In this document: one piece after another, positions 20,596 to 32,769 of the stretch | Position numbering within the stretch: the first letter of the stretch is position 1 | How the letters are laid out: each line of letters opens with the position of its first letter | Source: Xanthostigma xanthostigma | Lineage: Eukaryota; Arthropoda; Insecta; Raphidioptera; Raphidiidae | Direction of reading: 5' to 3' | Assembly (NCBI GenBank): GCA_963575645.1 | Contig: OY754469.1 | Span: 47,822,753 to 47,886,752, forward strand | Length of the DNA stretch: 64,000 bases | Position numbers and translations under genes: made by a program | Notes under the pieces: model-generated | Seen by the model: only the letters and a program-made list of their open reading frames with translations | Databases searched by the model: none | What the model was told of the DNA's origin: nothing

Positions 20596-21868
20596 TGCGA
20601 CGTTTCTATATTTATGGAAGAGAGACAGTGGGTAAACATTTATCCCGGCGTCGCGTGTCGACCGAACATACATCACCGGCAGGAACAATGTGAACGAGTA
20701 GCACGGTTCTGACAACGGCGTTTTATTTTATTTACCGGCGTCAAAATTCACTCAATAATTCTTATTGCTACACACACACTCGCATTTTGCGACACACACA
20801 CGTATGCATGTAGCAGGGTTGCCAACCCCTAAAAATCTTTCCCCCCAAACATAAGTTTCAATATCCAGAAAGGCTTGGCCATACCAATAAAAATTGTATT
20901 TTGATCGCCTGTATACAGAACCAACATCCTCTGTTTTTAGGGAAAATTATTTTATTTATTTTTGACGTGATAACGTCTTATAAATTGATGAATCACTAAT
21001 CTTATAAATTGATAAAACACCGGCTGCATGCACGAAAAAGTGTAACGTTCCTAACGTTCCGCCTGACCCTGTGCGTGCTTTTCTCGAAAACGGCCCTAAC
21101 GATTTGGATGAAATTTACTGAAAAGGGATTTTGGGGGGCAAAAAATCGTTTTAGCGAGGTCTCATCTCTCGAAAAAATCGTTTTCATACAAATTTTATCA
21201 TTATAAAAATCAATTTTTTGACGTATGAAAATACTTAAATATTGTAAGTAGGTTTTGGAATTTTATATAAACAATGAAACAATTGTTTTCAAAATATTAT
21301 GACAGTTAATCTTTGAGACTTAAAATAAATACGAAAGAAAGAAAGTTAAAAAAAACAATTATATTATAGGTGGTGAGTAATTTTAATAAATAAAATTAAC
21401 CTAAATTTGAAGCAAAAGATGCAATATCATAGATTCGAATTATTATAATTATTATATAAATTTAGGTTATGTATTACGGAATACGTTATCACGTAAAACT
21501 ATCGTCCGTAAACCGACTTTACAGACAACCAATTTTTTTTCCCTACATTTTTGGATTGAACAGCAGTTAATAATGTGCCAATATGCAGTCATTCTCGACC
21601 GATGCAAGAACTAGGTTATGGACAGACCGACGTATTTCAGTATTGATAATAGGATTGACTTTGAATGTATGTTATGATAAAGCAGTCGTGACTCGCGTGC
21701 TACCGCAAAAAAAAGCGTGGGCCCCAACTCGCGTCATTCAGCTGGTCGATTCCAGACAGAGTGGCGCTGTTTGTCTCCGGCGTCGTGGTGCTGCCGTCGT
21801 GACTACCTGCGAACCTATGACGGAACAGTACACACGAAACGTATATACCGAATGTACACAATATTATA
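20596..21868. other. Unclassified spacer
   Basis: A GC-rich patch at 21690-21830 stays open for 97 codons (21583-21876), but no domain or splice pattern supports a gene. Confidence 0.35.
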
Positions 21869-22281
21869 CAGTGTAAACTCCATTTAATTTTAACGTAACT
21901 CGATATAACGACAAAGTCCTAAAAAGGTCGAAATTACTTAAATCTAGTTGGTTTACCTTGTTGCTCATGCAATGATATACTCTAAACAAGGACACACCCA
22001 CTCTAAATAACGACAACAATACGACAATAAACAGTACTTGTTTGTTATTTTGTTGCTTTGTTGTCGGCATCATGCGTACCAAAGATTCTAAGAAATTCGT
22101 TCTGCTTATCGATAAGTATGAAAGTTTGTTGGTCAGTTGTAAATTTTATATATTATGAGTAAATACATATTATAATAAAAAAATAATACTGGATTGTTTC
22201 TTCTCTCCGTTTAACGACAACTCTCAATAACGCCACAAAGTGCACAGTCCCTTGAGTGTCGCTATATTAGAGTTTACACTG
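21869..22281 (+). mobile_element. pogo/Tigger-like MITE with intact ends
   Basis: Inverted ends CAGTGTAAACTC and GAGTTTACACTG, flanked by TA on both sides (21867-21868 and 22282-22283). The sub-terminal TATAACGAC and CTCAATAACGCCAC motifs are typical of this group. 413 bp, no transposase. The degenerate copy is at 12135-12575. Confidence 0.9.
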
Positions 22282-23400
22282 TATATTAAGTTTATTGATT
22301 ATGCTCATTGTTTACAGTGACTGTGACAAGTCAGAAACTTTGTACAAGTTTTATTAATTATTCTTCATAGTTTTGTGTTTGTATTTACAGCGGTACCACA
22401 CATGCCCTACTTTTGGTCGAATTGCTCGAGATATCGCAAACAACTTTACGATAACAAAGGGAACCAACCATTAGCTCGGAATCGGTATTGCTTACATACG
22501 ACTTAAAACAAAGGTTTAGATTAAGTTATGGCGTTATTAAGTTTTTTTTCAAATAATAGAAATAAATGCTTATATCTCTGAAAATTTTTCGAAAAAATCG
22601 ATTTTTGCAAAAAATTTTCATTATTTTTCAAATTTTCAAAAACGCTTTTGTTTGGATTGCAAAGGGCTACGCTTTCACCAAGTATCGCTTGAAGATTATT
22701 TTTTTTTCAAAGAGATACAAGCGTTTCAAAAAACAGCGATTTTTAACGGTTTTTAATAATTGCCACTTTATTTTCCAATTTTTTAACATCGGACCAAGCT
22801 AGATCGATCCGTAATAATTAATTCTATAACTTTTGTATTAAACTTTTCTTAATCCAAAGAATATTTTTTTTAAACCCAAAAAACCAACTTTGGCCCCAAT
22901 TTTCGGTAAGACCCATTACTGTCAGTTGTTTTAAAAATACAGCATTGAATTCTACGGAAAATTTCCGATTTTTTTACATATTCAAAATATGTAAAAAAAT
23001 CGCTTTTGAAAAATTAACTTTACGTTCAAAATAGAATGATTCAGCTTGTCTTTTTCAATAAGTGTGGTTAATATAGAACGAGCCAAAAATTGTTTAGTGC
23101 CTTAAAAAGTTGCAGATTTGCATAGCGCATGAAAACATGAAAATATTTACGATATTGTGAAAAATATATAAATATCTCAGATATGCTTAATATTGACGTG
23201 TCTTATACAAAAAAGTACGCTGAATCTATTGGGCCTAAGCGCAAATTCGTATCTCGATTAGTTTAGAATTTAGACGGGTTAAAAAGTATAAAAAAAAACA
23301 ATTAAAATTGAAACTAAAAGAGATATAGATATGTATGTGCTGTTTCCATGTTTTACTTCAACGACAGCGTTAAACACTTTTTTTAGTGCAAACACACTGT
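22282..23400. other. Unclassified A+T-rich spacer
   Basis: A local inverted repeat at about 22960-23010 (ATTTCCGATTTTTTTACATA / TATGTAAAAAAATCGC). No gene seen. Confidence 0.3.
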
Positions 23401-23600
23401 ATATTGATTATAGCGAGTTGGCGTCGCGGTGCGAGGGGGGCGCCTCACCTACGTATTTATAAAACAATATACACGATGTGAGTGCGGGGTAGGGCGGCGG
23501 TAAAGGGGAGAAAGCGTCGTTCTTTGGGCCCGGCTCGACCAGCTGCTTACCGATTGACGAACGGCCGACACGAAGACGCCAGCCATTATAGTTAATTTCA
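23401..23600 (-). other. GC-rich island with a possible first exon
   Basis: On the minus strand ATGGCTGGCGTCTTCGTG begins at about 23587 and reads MAGVFVSAVRQS up to a GTAAGC donor near 23551. The island is clearly richer in GC than its flanks. No protein family is recognised and no partner exon is seen. Confidence 0.2.
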
Positions 23601-23636
23601 TTGTTAAGAATATCATGATACTGTGTCAACATGAAT

Positions 23637-24392
23637 ATATACTTATGTTACGGTCTATACTCGAATTCGGTCAATGAGCGAAATAAATGCGCAAAACTAG
23701 TTTTGCCCAACGAATATTGCCCAAACCCGAGATATTACATTTATTGAGTGTTATAAAATGAGCAAAACTAGTTTTGCGCATTTTCAATTGGACAAAACTA
23801 GTTCTGTCCATTTCTAGACGGACAATACTAGTATTCTTCTTTGCGTTTTTTAATTAACTTGTCCACATCAACGATACTTATTATATCAAAGTGATTTATT
23901 CTTTTATATTGTTTAGCAGACAGAGGTTTTAATTCAGCTTTCAACAAATTTGCTTTTTTAACCTCACTTAGTGTAGTAAGGTAATTATGTTTCGTCATAA
24001 AATTATGTTTCAGAAGCCTCCAATAGCCGAACTAGTTGAGACTCGAATTCACCTTGCATTTTTACTTAATTATTACACGGAATATCCCACCATTATATTA
24101 ATTATAACATTCAGGAGAACAATTCAATAGGTAAAAAAGAACATAACCTACTTTTATTCGGGTTCGGACGTTGATTGAATGAAACAATCAGAACTAGTAT
24201 TGTCCGTTCAAAAATGGTCAGAACTAGTTTTGTCCAATTGAAAATGCGCAAAACTAGTTTTGCTCATTTTCACTCAATACCCGTTTAAATGTAAGATTTC
24301 GGGTTTGGGCAATATTCGTTGGTCAAAACTAGTTTTGCGCATTTATTTCGCTCATTGACCGAATTCGGGTATAGACCGTAACATATACACTG
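23637..24392. mobile_element. Foldback element FB-A, arms of about 200 bp
   Basis: GTTACGGTCTATACTCGAAT at 23647 is mirrored by the end at 24382. The arms then pair for about 200 bases with few mismatches. Each arm carries four ACTAGT palindromes, most inside AAAACTAGTTTTG. Just outside, CAGTGTATATGTTAC is intact on the right edge (24378-24392) and decayed on the left. About 330 bp of unrelated loop sequence contains no coding frame. Confidence 0.9.
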
Positions 24393-25194
24393 CTGTGTAA
24401 AAGAAACTACGACATATTCTTTCGAGTTCTGTTATCATGAAAAAAAACAGCCTTGTCGAATTTTTCGTAAACTCTATATAGCGACAGTCAATTTTTAGTT
24501 AATTTAAAGAAATTTTTGTTGCACTCCCAATATACCAGAGCTACGTACTCCCCTAGTCGTCATTAATGTAGTTGATAGTTGACATGTATTTCGTTAATGA
24601 CATACATTTGTAAAATGTGACAATATAATAAATTGTCTGAATGCATTTGAAAAATTGACACAGCAGTGGAAATTACACACAAACATGAAAAATGTTTTAA
24701 GACTTTTTGAAACGTAGTTGTCGAGTATTTTCCATTATATTATTTTTTATTTGCAAGAATAATTTCAAAGAAAAACTTTTCACTTTGGGAAAGATGCAAC
24801 TTTATACTTTCTAACAACGTTTCAAATTTGTGTATATACAGAAAACTGGTTTAAGGCAAAAACACACCTTAAATCACCTTAAAGCGCGATGGTTTACGTG
24901 ACTTATGACGTCACTCTACTCATATAGTACAAGATCACGATTTCATTTATCGAGTTTTATAATGAAATTTGAATTTTGATTATATAATGTATTAATAAAG
25001 AAAAATTGATTTGGTTGACATTCAATTTCCTGGCACAACTATTTGTAATAAAAAAATTAAAGTTGTTAATTTTATTTTTGAAATGTAGTTATCGAGTTTA
25101 TAGGGTTTTCTATATTTTCATATAGATAATTTTATTGCGAACACGTGGAACATATATAGGTAACCACAGCAACGAATAACAATTAATATAGTAT
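24393..25194. other. Unclassified A+T-rich spacer
   Basis: No gene or repeat family recognised. Confidence 0.3.
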
Positions 25195-25760
25195 TTAAGG
25201 TAGTTTGGGAGCCGCCATCCTAAGTCAAATAAATGACTTCTTCCTCAAATAATTACCCAAATCATGCTATAATAATTAATAGAAATTACATAAAAATTTA
25301 TTTGATTTAATTTAATGCGAATTATAATTAAATAATTATATTAAGGTAATTAATAAAATATTAATTGATCAGTACTCAGCTGTCACTAGTCACTGTCACT
25401 ACAACAACAGAGATAGAGGCAACATGTCAGTATTAAAAAATTAATAAAATCAAAAGTACGTGGTAAATTATTCTGAAATTTTTGCAGTGTGTATTTCAAA
25501 CATCGTTTTATCCATTAAAAAGTTTTTTTGTGGGGTCAAGTATGTCAATTTTTTACAAACCCTCAATTTCCGGAGTTATTGAACAAGGACACTCATAACG
25601 GCTCGTGTATTTTTGCATAACTTTAAATAATTATATTTCTGAAACGATGTGATAAAAAAATCTGATTCTTTTTCTGTAGGTGTCTTTAATTATAATCTTT
25701 TGAATAAATATACAAAAATGTAGGGTCAAGTTTAAGTCATTTGGCTACCAAACTACCTAA
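25195..25760 (+). mobile_element. MITE family T2 (TTAA-type), copy 1
   Basis: TTAAGGTAGTTTGGGAGCCG at the left and GGCTACCAAACTACCTAA at the right form inverted ends. The whole unit recurs at 44458-45029, where TTAA is present on both sides. There is no coding frame. Confidence 0.8.
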
Positions 25761-26370
25761 TACTAAATAAATAAAATTTAAATTAACGACATTAATTTTT
25801 TATTATAAATAGCTGTGCCAAGTAATTGAATTGCAACTAAATCAATTTTCCTTTATTAATACATGATAATATAAAAATTCTAGAATATTCGATGGATGAA
25901 GATCGAGACAAATCGGGATCTTATAGACTATCACCATCATAGCAGATTGGCTTTACGCGGTATTGCAGCGGATTTAGATAAATCCATCACTGAATATTAC
26001 TATTATCTACTCCACAGATTTGCCATTATACGAACGCAAGCAGGTTGGATGAGTTATCCCGGGATATCCCCAGGAGGTGGAGGTTGCGTGATTTCCGTCT
26101 GCCTTATTTGTATACCACATTATATTTACAGTTGATGCTTGGAGCCAGACTGGCGGGCTGCACTGTGATACGTATAGAGAAAATACATTGCTTGTATAAT
26201 ACGCATCATTAGCTAAACATTTTTAATCAAAGTCAACTGTATAAAAGTTGCAAAACAGTTCATCGAACGCTAAAAGTTAGCATCGACTGATTAATGGTCG
26301 AGATACCTCAACTCTTATAGTATAGCGATTGGCAAACTTTTACCAGTGATGCACCGAAGCGTAATAATAA
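25761..26370. other. Unclassified spacer
   Basis: Nothing recognised. A 79-codon open stretch at 25896 has no known domain. Confidence 0.3.
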
Positions 26371-26657
26371 TGTTGCGTGCTCCCTGTTGGGACGATAATG
26401 TGTTCCATAGAATGTTCCAGACCACGACAACATCAATGGAAAGCAGGTAAAAACACGACCTTCTTAGAATTGCCTGGAGAAGGCAATGCATGTAAAAAGA
26501 AAGGTTGAGATGCTTCTAGAACATTCGACAGGCGGGGGACGAAGCTATAAAATGCGAGCGGAGTGGTTGGCGAGTCAGTCAGTTGGTTAGTTGCAGCGCG
26601 TACGTACAGTAGATTACAAACAGCTGTGAAATAAACTGTTCAGTCGGTACAGTAACA
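26371..26657 (+). mobile_element. Probable solo LTR of an LTR retrotransposon
   Basis: Begins TGTTGCGTGC and ends CAGTAACA (TGTT...AACA). Inside, in the order expected of an LTR, are a TATAAAA box at 26546-26552, a GC-rich start region, and AATAAA at 26630-26635 about 20 bases before the end. No primer-binding site, gag or pol follows, so it is best read as a solo LTR. I did not find a clear 4-5 base target duplication, which lowers confidence. Confidence 0.5.
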
Positions 26658-26705
26658 CCGAGGTAACTGCTAAGATAGAAGATAAATGAGCTGTGTAAAC
26701 CATTG

Positions 26706-26940
26706 AGTGCAATTACGCCATGTCGGTTTGTGGGCGTTTGTTCAAGTCGCCCCCGTGACAAGATACTGCTTCCTGATTGGTTCTTGCTCATACCTAGCAA
26801 GGAAAATAGACCCTGTTCTAATTTTAAAACCTATCTTGTGAGCTAGCAAGCGAGCCCACAGTCAATTCCAGCTTCGTACACAGCCTATCGGCCAGCAGAA
26901 CTCCAAGCAGTGTTTCTAGCTTCGTGTGCAGCGGCCTTTA
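26706..26940 (+). mobile_element. 'GGCCGCTGCACACGAGGC' family, half element (copy 2)
   Basis: Matches the left 240 bp of 13392-14116 in reverse and ends CGTGTGCAGCGGCCTTTA. The opposite inverted end is missing. It starts about 50 bases after the solo LTR. Confidence 0.75.
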
Positions 26941-27991
26941 GTTAATAACGATTGAAATCTAGGATATTTAGTAAGACAAAAATTCTCTACTATTGATGCT
27001 CTTCCACGATCGACGCCATTTTTAGTCTCGCTATGAAGAATTTGAATTAGTGAGTTGAAGAGGAAGGCAAAATATATTACGGAGAAAACTTTTAAAAGAA
27101 CTCGGCATAACGAACAAATTTGTAAACATAGTAAACTAAGCCCATCAAATTTATACGCATGTATAGCATAGGACAAGCAATGCATCACGCTTCGGGTTCA
27201 CTGGGACACATCCGACGTCCCAGTAGGGTATTCAAGACCCCTATTTGTTATATGCATATTGTATATATATAGTACGCAGGATGGAAAATCGTGGAAAAGA
27301 GATAATAAGGGTAAGTTTTATAATATATTAGATTACAGTATATTGACTTTCTTATATGAGTAAAAGTGTATTTTTAACATATATTTTTTTAGATGTCTCA
27401 AGGAGAATTCCTTCTATGGATAACAATATATAAAAAGAATAATCTTGGACAAGATATTTTTAAAATGAAGTTTTATTATCCACGGCTTTAATATCGATTT
27501 CAATGGGAATCATAACTAATCCGGGCGAAACCGGTACAAAACTACACAAAAAAAATGCAAATAAAGACTTTTCTCAGGGAGTAGTGGGGAGTGATAAAAA
27601 ATGTAAACTAAAAAGTTCGAAAATCTCTCGTAAATACAGTAGGTACTTATACAATCTTTGAATGACTTTGAAACGACTTGACCGATTTATTTCAAAATCT
27701 AATCAGGTCTCAATAGACCCTTTCGAATGCGGCAAACTCGATTTCAAAAAGTTTAGTCTCTCCAAATGTATCGTAAAAACACGCCGTTCATCCCAAAATA
27801 GTCAGAATAGCTTCCTAGGACTCCGAAACTTTGAGATCTGATGGTAACTCGATTTTCGAAAATCGAATAACTTTTCACTTTTTGAAAACTTTCAATAAGG
27901 GGAAGTTAAAAAATAGGTAAATAGGTTGATCGCTTCATTTTTGATGATCGGATTTTCGATAGCAACCTGCAAAAGTGCAGTTGTGGCTTAA
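26941..27991. other. Unclassified spacer with Helitron-like scraps
   Basis: A CCGGGCGAAACCGG hairpin at about 27521-27535 resembles the 3' hairpins of the Helitrons elsewhere, but no CTRR end follows. No gene recognised. Confidence 0.3.
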
Positions 27992-28217
27992 AATGACACC
28001 ACGTTGGTTTGTGGGCGTTTGTTCAAGTCGTCCACGTGCAAAGATACTACTTCCTGATTGGTTCTTGCTCATACCTAGCAGCGGACCTAGCAAGAAAATA
28101 GCCCCTCTTCTAATTTTAAAACCTATCTTATGAGCTAGCAGGCGAACCCGCAGTGACGTCATGTCCTGTTTCGTATCCAGCCTACCGGCCAGCAGAAGTC
28201 CAAGCAGTGTTTCTAGC
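27992..28217 (+). mobile_element. 'GGCCGCTGCACACGAGGC' family, half element (copy 3)
   Basis: Same half as copy 2: GTTTGTGGGCGTTTGTTC through CGTGTGCAGCGGCCTTTA. Two copies keep the same half, which suggests a fixed deletion breakpoint or a sub-family. Confidence 0.75.
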
Positions 28218-28767
28218 CTCGTGTGCAGCGGCCTTTACTCGCAGGTAGGGTTAATGCGACCATATGAATTGTACAACTTGTACAACAGAGAACAGGATAC
28301 ATAATACGACATTCTGCACCAGTTTATTACGTCTATAATGTAATGCACAAAGTTTGACGTGCTGTCCCTTTGTATGTGTTGTACTGTATTAAGTTCCACA
28401 AACTTCTGTAAATTGGATTCGGATGGCACTCCTTACACTGCGTTATTGGATTAGACGATCTCGCCGTTATACGACAGACATAACGACGGACGTATATATA
28501 TCGGAAACTTCAACTGACAACGTTACGTAGAGGTTTCGATGTTATTTTTTTTATAATGGGCGTATAGATAAGAATGCAACGGGCCGCTATATCAAATTTC
28601 AAATAATATAAGAGACCCCGAGTTCCGTCAGCACTGTCAGGATTGCACAAACACTACAATAGAACCTTTTTTTGTGGGTTAACGTTTTTTGATTTTTTTT
28701 TTAGCCAGATAGCAAAAAAACATTATTTGTTTCAGGATATTTGTATCCATTCCCTGAGCTATAGATA
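28218..28767. other. Unclassified spacer
   Basis: No gene or repeat recognised. Confidence 0.3.
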
Positions 28768-29505
28768 CATTGTAACAATTATTATTATTTTATTCAACAC
28801 ATTTATTAATTTAAGTTTGTAACATGAATATTATTTAATTCAACATATTTATTAACGTAATTTTCTAACATGATTATTATTTAATTTAACATATTTATTA
28901 ATTTAAGTTTTTTAACATGAATACTACTTCCTAGTTCATACGCTCCGCTGCCATCTTTCCTCTGTTTCTCTACATGACCACCAGAGTATATATTTCCATT
29001 GTAACAATTATTATTATTTTATTCAACATATTTATTAACGTAATTTTGTAACATGAATATTATTTAATTTAACATATTTATTAATCTAAGTTTTTTAACA
29101 TGAACACTACTTCCTAGTTCATACGCTCCGCTGCCATTTTTCCTCTGTTTCTCTACATGACCACCAGATATATGTCCATTGTAACAATTATTATTATTTT
29201 ATTCAACATATTTATTAACGTAATTTTGTAACATGAATATTATTTCATTTAACATATTTATTAATTTAAGTTTTTTAACATGAATACTACTTCCTAGTTC
29301 ATACGTTCCGCTGTCATCTTTCCTCTGTTTCTCTACATGACCACCAGAGTATATATTTTCATTGTAACAATTATTATTATTTTATTCAACATATTTATTA
29401 ACGTAAGTAATTGTAACATGAATATTATTTAATTCAATACATTTATTAATTTAAGTTTTTTAACGTGAACACTATTTCCTAGTTCATACGCCCTACTGCC
29501 ACTAC
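28768..29505 (+). repeat. Minisatellite, about 180-bp unit, four copies
   Basis: Units begin CATTGTAACAATTATTATT at 28768, 28997, 29177 and 29360. Each carries AACATATTTATTAA(C/T) sub-repeats and the conserved block CTTCCTAGTTCATACG. The first unit is 46 bases longer because it has one extra sub-repeat. The last is truncated near TACTGCCACTACACTC. Confidence 0.95.
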
Positions 29506-30419
29506 ACTCAAAAAAAGTTGACAGCTGACCAAGGAGGATTAAAATAGAATATAGCATACGTTCTAGATACGATACGACATGTAGAGCTTATCGATTTGTC
29601 TGTGGCAAAATGATTGTGAATGTGGTGGAGGTGCCGGTCGATGTGGTGGAAGAGCGCGCATTCATGAATTTTAGTAAAATTGGTCGATTAATAAAAAATA
29701 TGCCAGTGATACAAAAACTAAATAAAAAAAAATGTCAGTGAATACATTTTTTTCGCACTCGATATTGAACGAATGTCTTTTCTGTACTATAAAAATTAAG
29801 TGCTAATTTTTATTAGAAAAAGTGAAGTGGATTATTTATTTTTTATACGAAAGGAAACCAGGAAGGCACAAGTAATTTTAAAAACAAATAAGCTTTAAAA
29901 ATCTTGTCACACACACACGTGCATACATGTACACACAATACACAGCAATAACTAAACTGTGAACAGACTGAGAACATTTTACGACCACAACTTTAATAAA
30001 CATCTCACGAAAGTTAAAACAGAGCTTCCATGATGTAAGGTGAGCCGAACGAAGCAGGGCCGGAGTAAGGTTCATTTTATCTATTAATTATTGTGAAGGA
30101 ACAACAGCTACAATGGCTTAATATAGATCACAAATTAGTAAAAAACGAACGGCAAATATCGAGATTTTTTTTTCTATTTTTTTTATATTCGCTTTAAGGT
30201 AGTTCACCGCAACAGTCATAGATAAAAGTATAGTTTAAAAGGAAGTACCAACAGTTATATATCGTTGGAATGTTCCAATATGGACGACGTAAGGTCTCCT
30301 GTTAACGACCGTTTTAGTAACGGGCCGACGTGAAACGGTTACAATTGTACACGATCCGCATAAACGTGAGCGCGTCCATTGTTATCGATATCAGTTCTAT
30401 ACTTGACGGGCGAAGAAGT
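29506..30419. other. Unclassified spacer
   Basis: A short CA-rich tract at 29910-29947. No gene seen. Confidence 0.3.
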
Positions 30420-30532
30420 GCAAGTTCGTTATCTTGCTTGTTTTGTAATTTTCTAAAGTCTTGTCCCAACACTGGCCTATTATGAACAAGGCTAATTAAT
30501 AAATCCATATCAATATCAATTTTAAACTCCAT
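30420..30532 (-). pseudogene. MADF-domain N-terminal fragment, frameshifted
   Basis: From ATG at 30532 the minus strand reads MEFKIDIDMDLLISLVHNRP, then VL. One base out of phase it continues WDKTLENYKTSKITN, and a stop follows shortly. LIxLVxxRPVLWDKTxxxYK is the first half of the MADF domain, the Myb/SANT-like DNA-binding fold of Adf-1 and of PIF/Harbinger accessory proteins in insects. The first conserved tryptophan is seen only after the frame change at about 30469. The second half of the domain, with its later tryptophan helix, is absent. A short insert-free remnant of a host gene or of a Harbinger-type transposon is likely. No inverted ends were found around it, so its source is open. 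Confidence 0.6.
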
Positions 30533-31265
30533 ATTCACAATGAGCAGCATAAGATCGATAGGTAGGTATAGGTAAAAACGTGCGCGCATATCTGTCGTCG
30601 TCAACAGACTTCTATGAAATTACGTGGTCCACTACATCGGACCGAGGGGCGACGTGCGGGTATCCGTTGAGTTTTGTTGCAACGGTTACATGCCCGTCGC
30701 GTTAACAAACATCCGCACTAACCTATGAAGCCGTTCCTGTCCGAAGACAAGCACACGGTGTGTGTGTGCTTTGAAAATCAGGAGAAGAAAACTGCTTGTC
30801 GCAGCAACCTTAACGACCTGTCTTGTTAATTGGATTGAAACTTTTTAATCCTTCTCTAACTTCCACCTATAAAATACAACACAATGATGTCGACCGTGTG
30901 CCCTGTAGGAGGATCGCGGGTCGGAGCGGGGCTAAGAGCGTCGGGTCATAAATTCAGAGCGAGTGCGCGGTCATAAATAATACAACAGTGAGACAAGTTT
31001 ACAACGTAAAAGGGCGCACTTGGTATTTTCGGTATTTGCACCAACAGTTTATACATATTGTATGTATATAATATGAAAAGTTTGTGGAATTTTCATATAA
31101 ATTATTATTTACTGCTGCCTTGTAACGCGTTGACATATCGAGAAGGGGGAAGAGGGAACAACATCGACACGACAAATTATGTACAAACGATTTGCAATAC
31201 GTCAAGTAGTGATGAACAAAACTTTTATTTTTAAATTGTCTAAAAATGTTCATATCGTAGTATTA
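30533..31265. other. Unclassified spacer
   Basis: Moderate GC at 30600-31000. No coding or repeat signal recognised. Confidence 0.3.
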
Positions 31266-31562
31266 GTCCACAGCAAGCCTGGGCAAATGGCGACACGCGG
31301 GCCGGTTCCGGCCCGCAGTAGAATTTTGTCCGGCCCGCGAAGCATTTTATAAATGATTTATTAAGAGCAAAAACAGTTTGCCAATATAATTTGGCGCATA
31401 AAAAAAATTAGGAAAATAGTAAATAGCAAAACGAAAAAAGACCTTTTTTGTAGCGGAAATAAAAGGGCCTTTTTTTTGCTCTCCAATTTTTTGGCCCACG
31501 CTCAAATTTACATCAGTAATGTGACCTGACGATCAAAAGATTTGTCCGCCCCTGGTCCACAG
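31266..31562. mobile_element. hAT MITE with perfect 8-bp target duplication
   Basis: GTCCACAG occurs at 31266-31273 and 31555-31562. The element between them (31274-31554, 281 bp) starts CAAGCCTGGGCAAAT and ends TTTGTCCGCCCCTG, an imperfect inverted pair. GGCCCGCAG and GGCCCGCGAAG near the left end are typical of hAT elements of the Charlie type. Non-coding. Confidence 0.9.
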
Positions 31563-32438
31563 GAACTTTTTTCGGTTAAATTAATCGTAGGATTCAACTT
31601 TTAGAAAACACAATCCGCCACGTTTACTATACTGTGACGTCATTCTTGTAGTAGAGAAACGAGTACAAATAAGGCTTCGGTATCGTTTACATGACGCTCG
31701 TTTAGTGTTTAGTCACGCGTGTTTATGTAGGCATGTGTGTATTTACTACAAGTCTGACGTCATACTTCAAACCGTCATGGCAGAGAACGTCTTCTGATAT
31801 GCCAAAAAATTGCAATTGTATAAAATTGTAATAATAAATATGCATCGTGTTTGTCTGGAAAACATAATTTGTTATCAGAATTTGAGGACAAAAAACGCAT
31901 CGAAATTTTTGGAGAATATAGTTAAAAAAATACTCGACTAATATAGATATCAGAAATAAAAATATAGGTCTGTATGTGTTTTGTGTCACCAACTTCAAAG
32001 GTTGGTCTGGACTACTACCAATCCATATTTTTAATTTACTATTGTTGAATGTAATATTTTTTGAAGAAAATTTATGGTTCGAAATTTGCAAAAGCAGTGT
32101 AACGAATATTATGTAAATGATTAAATTTTTTCGCTGAAAATAAATTTCCATTTTCTTATAAACGGCTGCATATTTATATTGCGATATAACAAAATTTATA
32201 GGGTAGAACCCGGAGGTAAAAATAATGGAAAAAGTTAATATGTATTCGGAAATGCGTTATGGCAGGCCTACAAAGGATTTGTTGAAACACAATTCTAACC
32301 AATAAAAACTTTTTTGTATGAATTGCAATTATATGTGTCACGTTGCCTTCAAAACGTATTTTATTTGCGTAAAAATTTACAAATTTTCTTTAATAGAATT
32401 TATAACACGATATATATACTTCCAGGTATATTATGTTA
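31563..32438. other. Unclassified spacer with a long but unsupported open frame
   Basis: The minus strand is open for 142 codons at 31723-32151. The peptide is rich in Ile, Phe, Asn and Tyr, as translated A+T-rich DNA is, and has no domain. I do not call it a gene. Confidence 0.4.
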
Positions 32439-32769
32439 TCTAGACTAATATATATAAAGCTGAAGAGTTTGTTTGTTTGGTTGAACGCGATAATCTCAGG
32501 AACTACTGGTTCGAATTGAAAATTTTTTTTTGTTGGATAGTCCATTAATCAAGGAAGGCTATAAGCTATATAATATCACGCTACGACCAATAGGAGCGGA
32601 GCAAAATATAACTAAAAATTTGTCCGTCCGACAAACACTTTTGAACGGTAACTCCGATCATCATGAAATTTGGACACAGCATTCATCTCGGTAAACTAAG
32701 ATAAATGTGCGTATTCATGTTCCCACATCTGTTCTTTTGCATCCGGGTGAAACCGGGCGGGACCGCTAG
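32439..32769 (+). mobile_element. Non-autonomous Helitron, family HelA, complete copy
   Basis: A|TCTAGACTAATATATA start and GGGACCGCTAG|T end. The 3' hairpin CCGG-GTGAAA-CCGG sits about 10 bases before CTAG. 331 bp, uninterrupted. It serves as the reference for the copies at 10501 and 16283. Confidence 0.9.

Noticed and set aside
31723-32151. Longest open frame apart from the LINE (142 codons, minus strand)
   Set aside because: Composition is that of translated A+T-rich DNA (Ile, Phe, Asn, Tyr rich), with no domain, splice pattern or repeat-family conservation.
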